Of a stretch of 64,000 bases of DNA, positions 63,855 through 64,000 are shown piece after piece. A program made the position numbers and the translations under genes. This DNA comes from Paraburkholderia metrosideri (GTDB lineage: Bacteria > Pseudomonadota > Gammaproteobacteria > Burkholderiales > Burkholderiaceae): the NCBI RefSeq assembly GCF_904848625.1, contig NZ_CAJHCP010000002.1:62001-126000 (forward strand), read 5' to 3'. The first letter of the stretch is position 1, and each line of letters opens with the position of its first letter. Below the pieces are notes generated by a model. That model did no database searches and was not told where the DNA came from. It saw nothing but the letters and a program-made list of their open reading frames with translations.

Positions 63855-64000
63855 AGTCCACCATAATAGCTGACTTGACCCTAAGGCGGGGCGATTTCAA
63901 ACTCTTATCATTGTCGCTGCCAATGCTGTGCGTTGAGGCTGGTTCTTCTGCATTGGAATACGCGCCTGCGCCGGCTGTCCGAGGCGGCTTCGTTCAACGA
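63855..64000. other. Right edge of window
   Basis: No gene can be fixed. On the minus strand 30 codons run in from the edge to a TGA, perhaps the 3' end of a neighbouring gene. A CCAATGC-N23-GCATTGG inverted repeat (63920-63956) is present. Confidence 0.3.

Noticed and set aside
1..64000. tRNA or rRNA genes
   Set aside because: No GGTTCGAATC-like T-arm with a matching acceptor stem was seen in any intergenic gap. A covariance-model scan would be decisive but could not be run.

Overview
The window looks like a chromosomal segment of a Burkholderiaceae bacterium, most likely Paraburkholderia or a close relative. The DNA is GC-rich, and the gene content fits that family: a non-phosphorylative L-rhamnose locus, NasS/NasT, a second IF-1 gene with a basic tail, a DUF4148 periplasmic protein, a CynX-like carrier and an mms valine operon. 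No rRNA, tRNA, CRISPR array or intact insertion sequence was seen.

Layout. 1-116 is the start of a response regulator that runs off the left edge. 504-10813 is an L-rhamnose locus: two short-chain dehydrogenases, L-rhamnonate dehydratase, a LysR regulator, rhamnose mutarotase, a lactonase and a four-gene ABC importer, closed by a clear terminator. 10873-12607 encodes NasS and NasT. 12785-15073 is a CynX-like carrier divergent from a GntR regulator, with a palindromic operator between them. 15425-28019 holds housekeeping and small genes: infA, a PAS/HTH regulator, a DUF1653 protein, Pmp3, a ferredoxin, a sigma-54 activator, a DUF1488 protein, cytochrome b561, an AzgA purine permease, YaiI, a DUF4148 protein, and NfeD with slipin. 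28020-36355 is an AraC regulator divergent from a valine/isobutyrate operon: acyl-CoA dehydrogenase, acyl-CoA synthetase, mmsA, mmsB and 3-hydroxyisobutyryl-CoA hydrolase. 37030-42349 has two CsbD proteins, an AI-2E family permease, and an operon of a His-rich PadR regulator (NfeR/YqjI type), a ferric-siderophore reductase (NfeF/YqjH type) and an MFS exporter. That operon is preceded by a perfect 24-bp palindrome lying on its promoter.

From about 42.4 kb to the right edge the sequence is accessory in character. 42.4-47.2 kb carries orphan and decayed small genes plus a divergent pair: a PIN-domain protein and an Mrr-like PD-(D/E)xK nuclease, a candidate defence module. A LysR regulator and a type II NADH dehydrogenase follow. 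50.2-63.7 kb is a catabolic island that I cannot match to a described pathway. It holds a damaged SDR and a damaged MFS gene, an intact MFS carrier, zinc alcohol dehydrogenase, aldehyde dehydrogenase, an MmgE/PrpD protein, a cupin, an Asp/Glu-racemase-family protein, an HpcH/HpaI aldolase, a D-2-hydroxyacid dehydrogenase and a LysR regulator.

The strongest unexplained signal is a LysR-type box, GGTTAGC-N3-GCTTACC. It occurs in front of the LysR gene at the end of the island and recurs, more or less degenerate, at three other intergenic points inside it. This suggests that one regulator governs the whole island as a regulon for an unidentified carboxylic or hydroxy acid.
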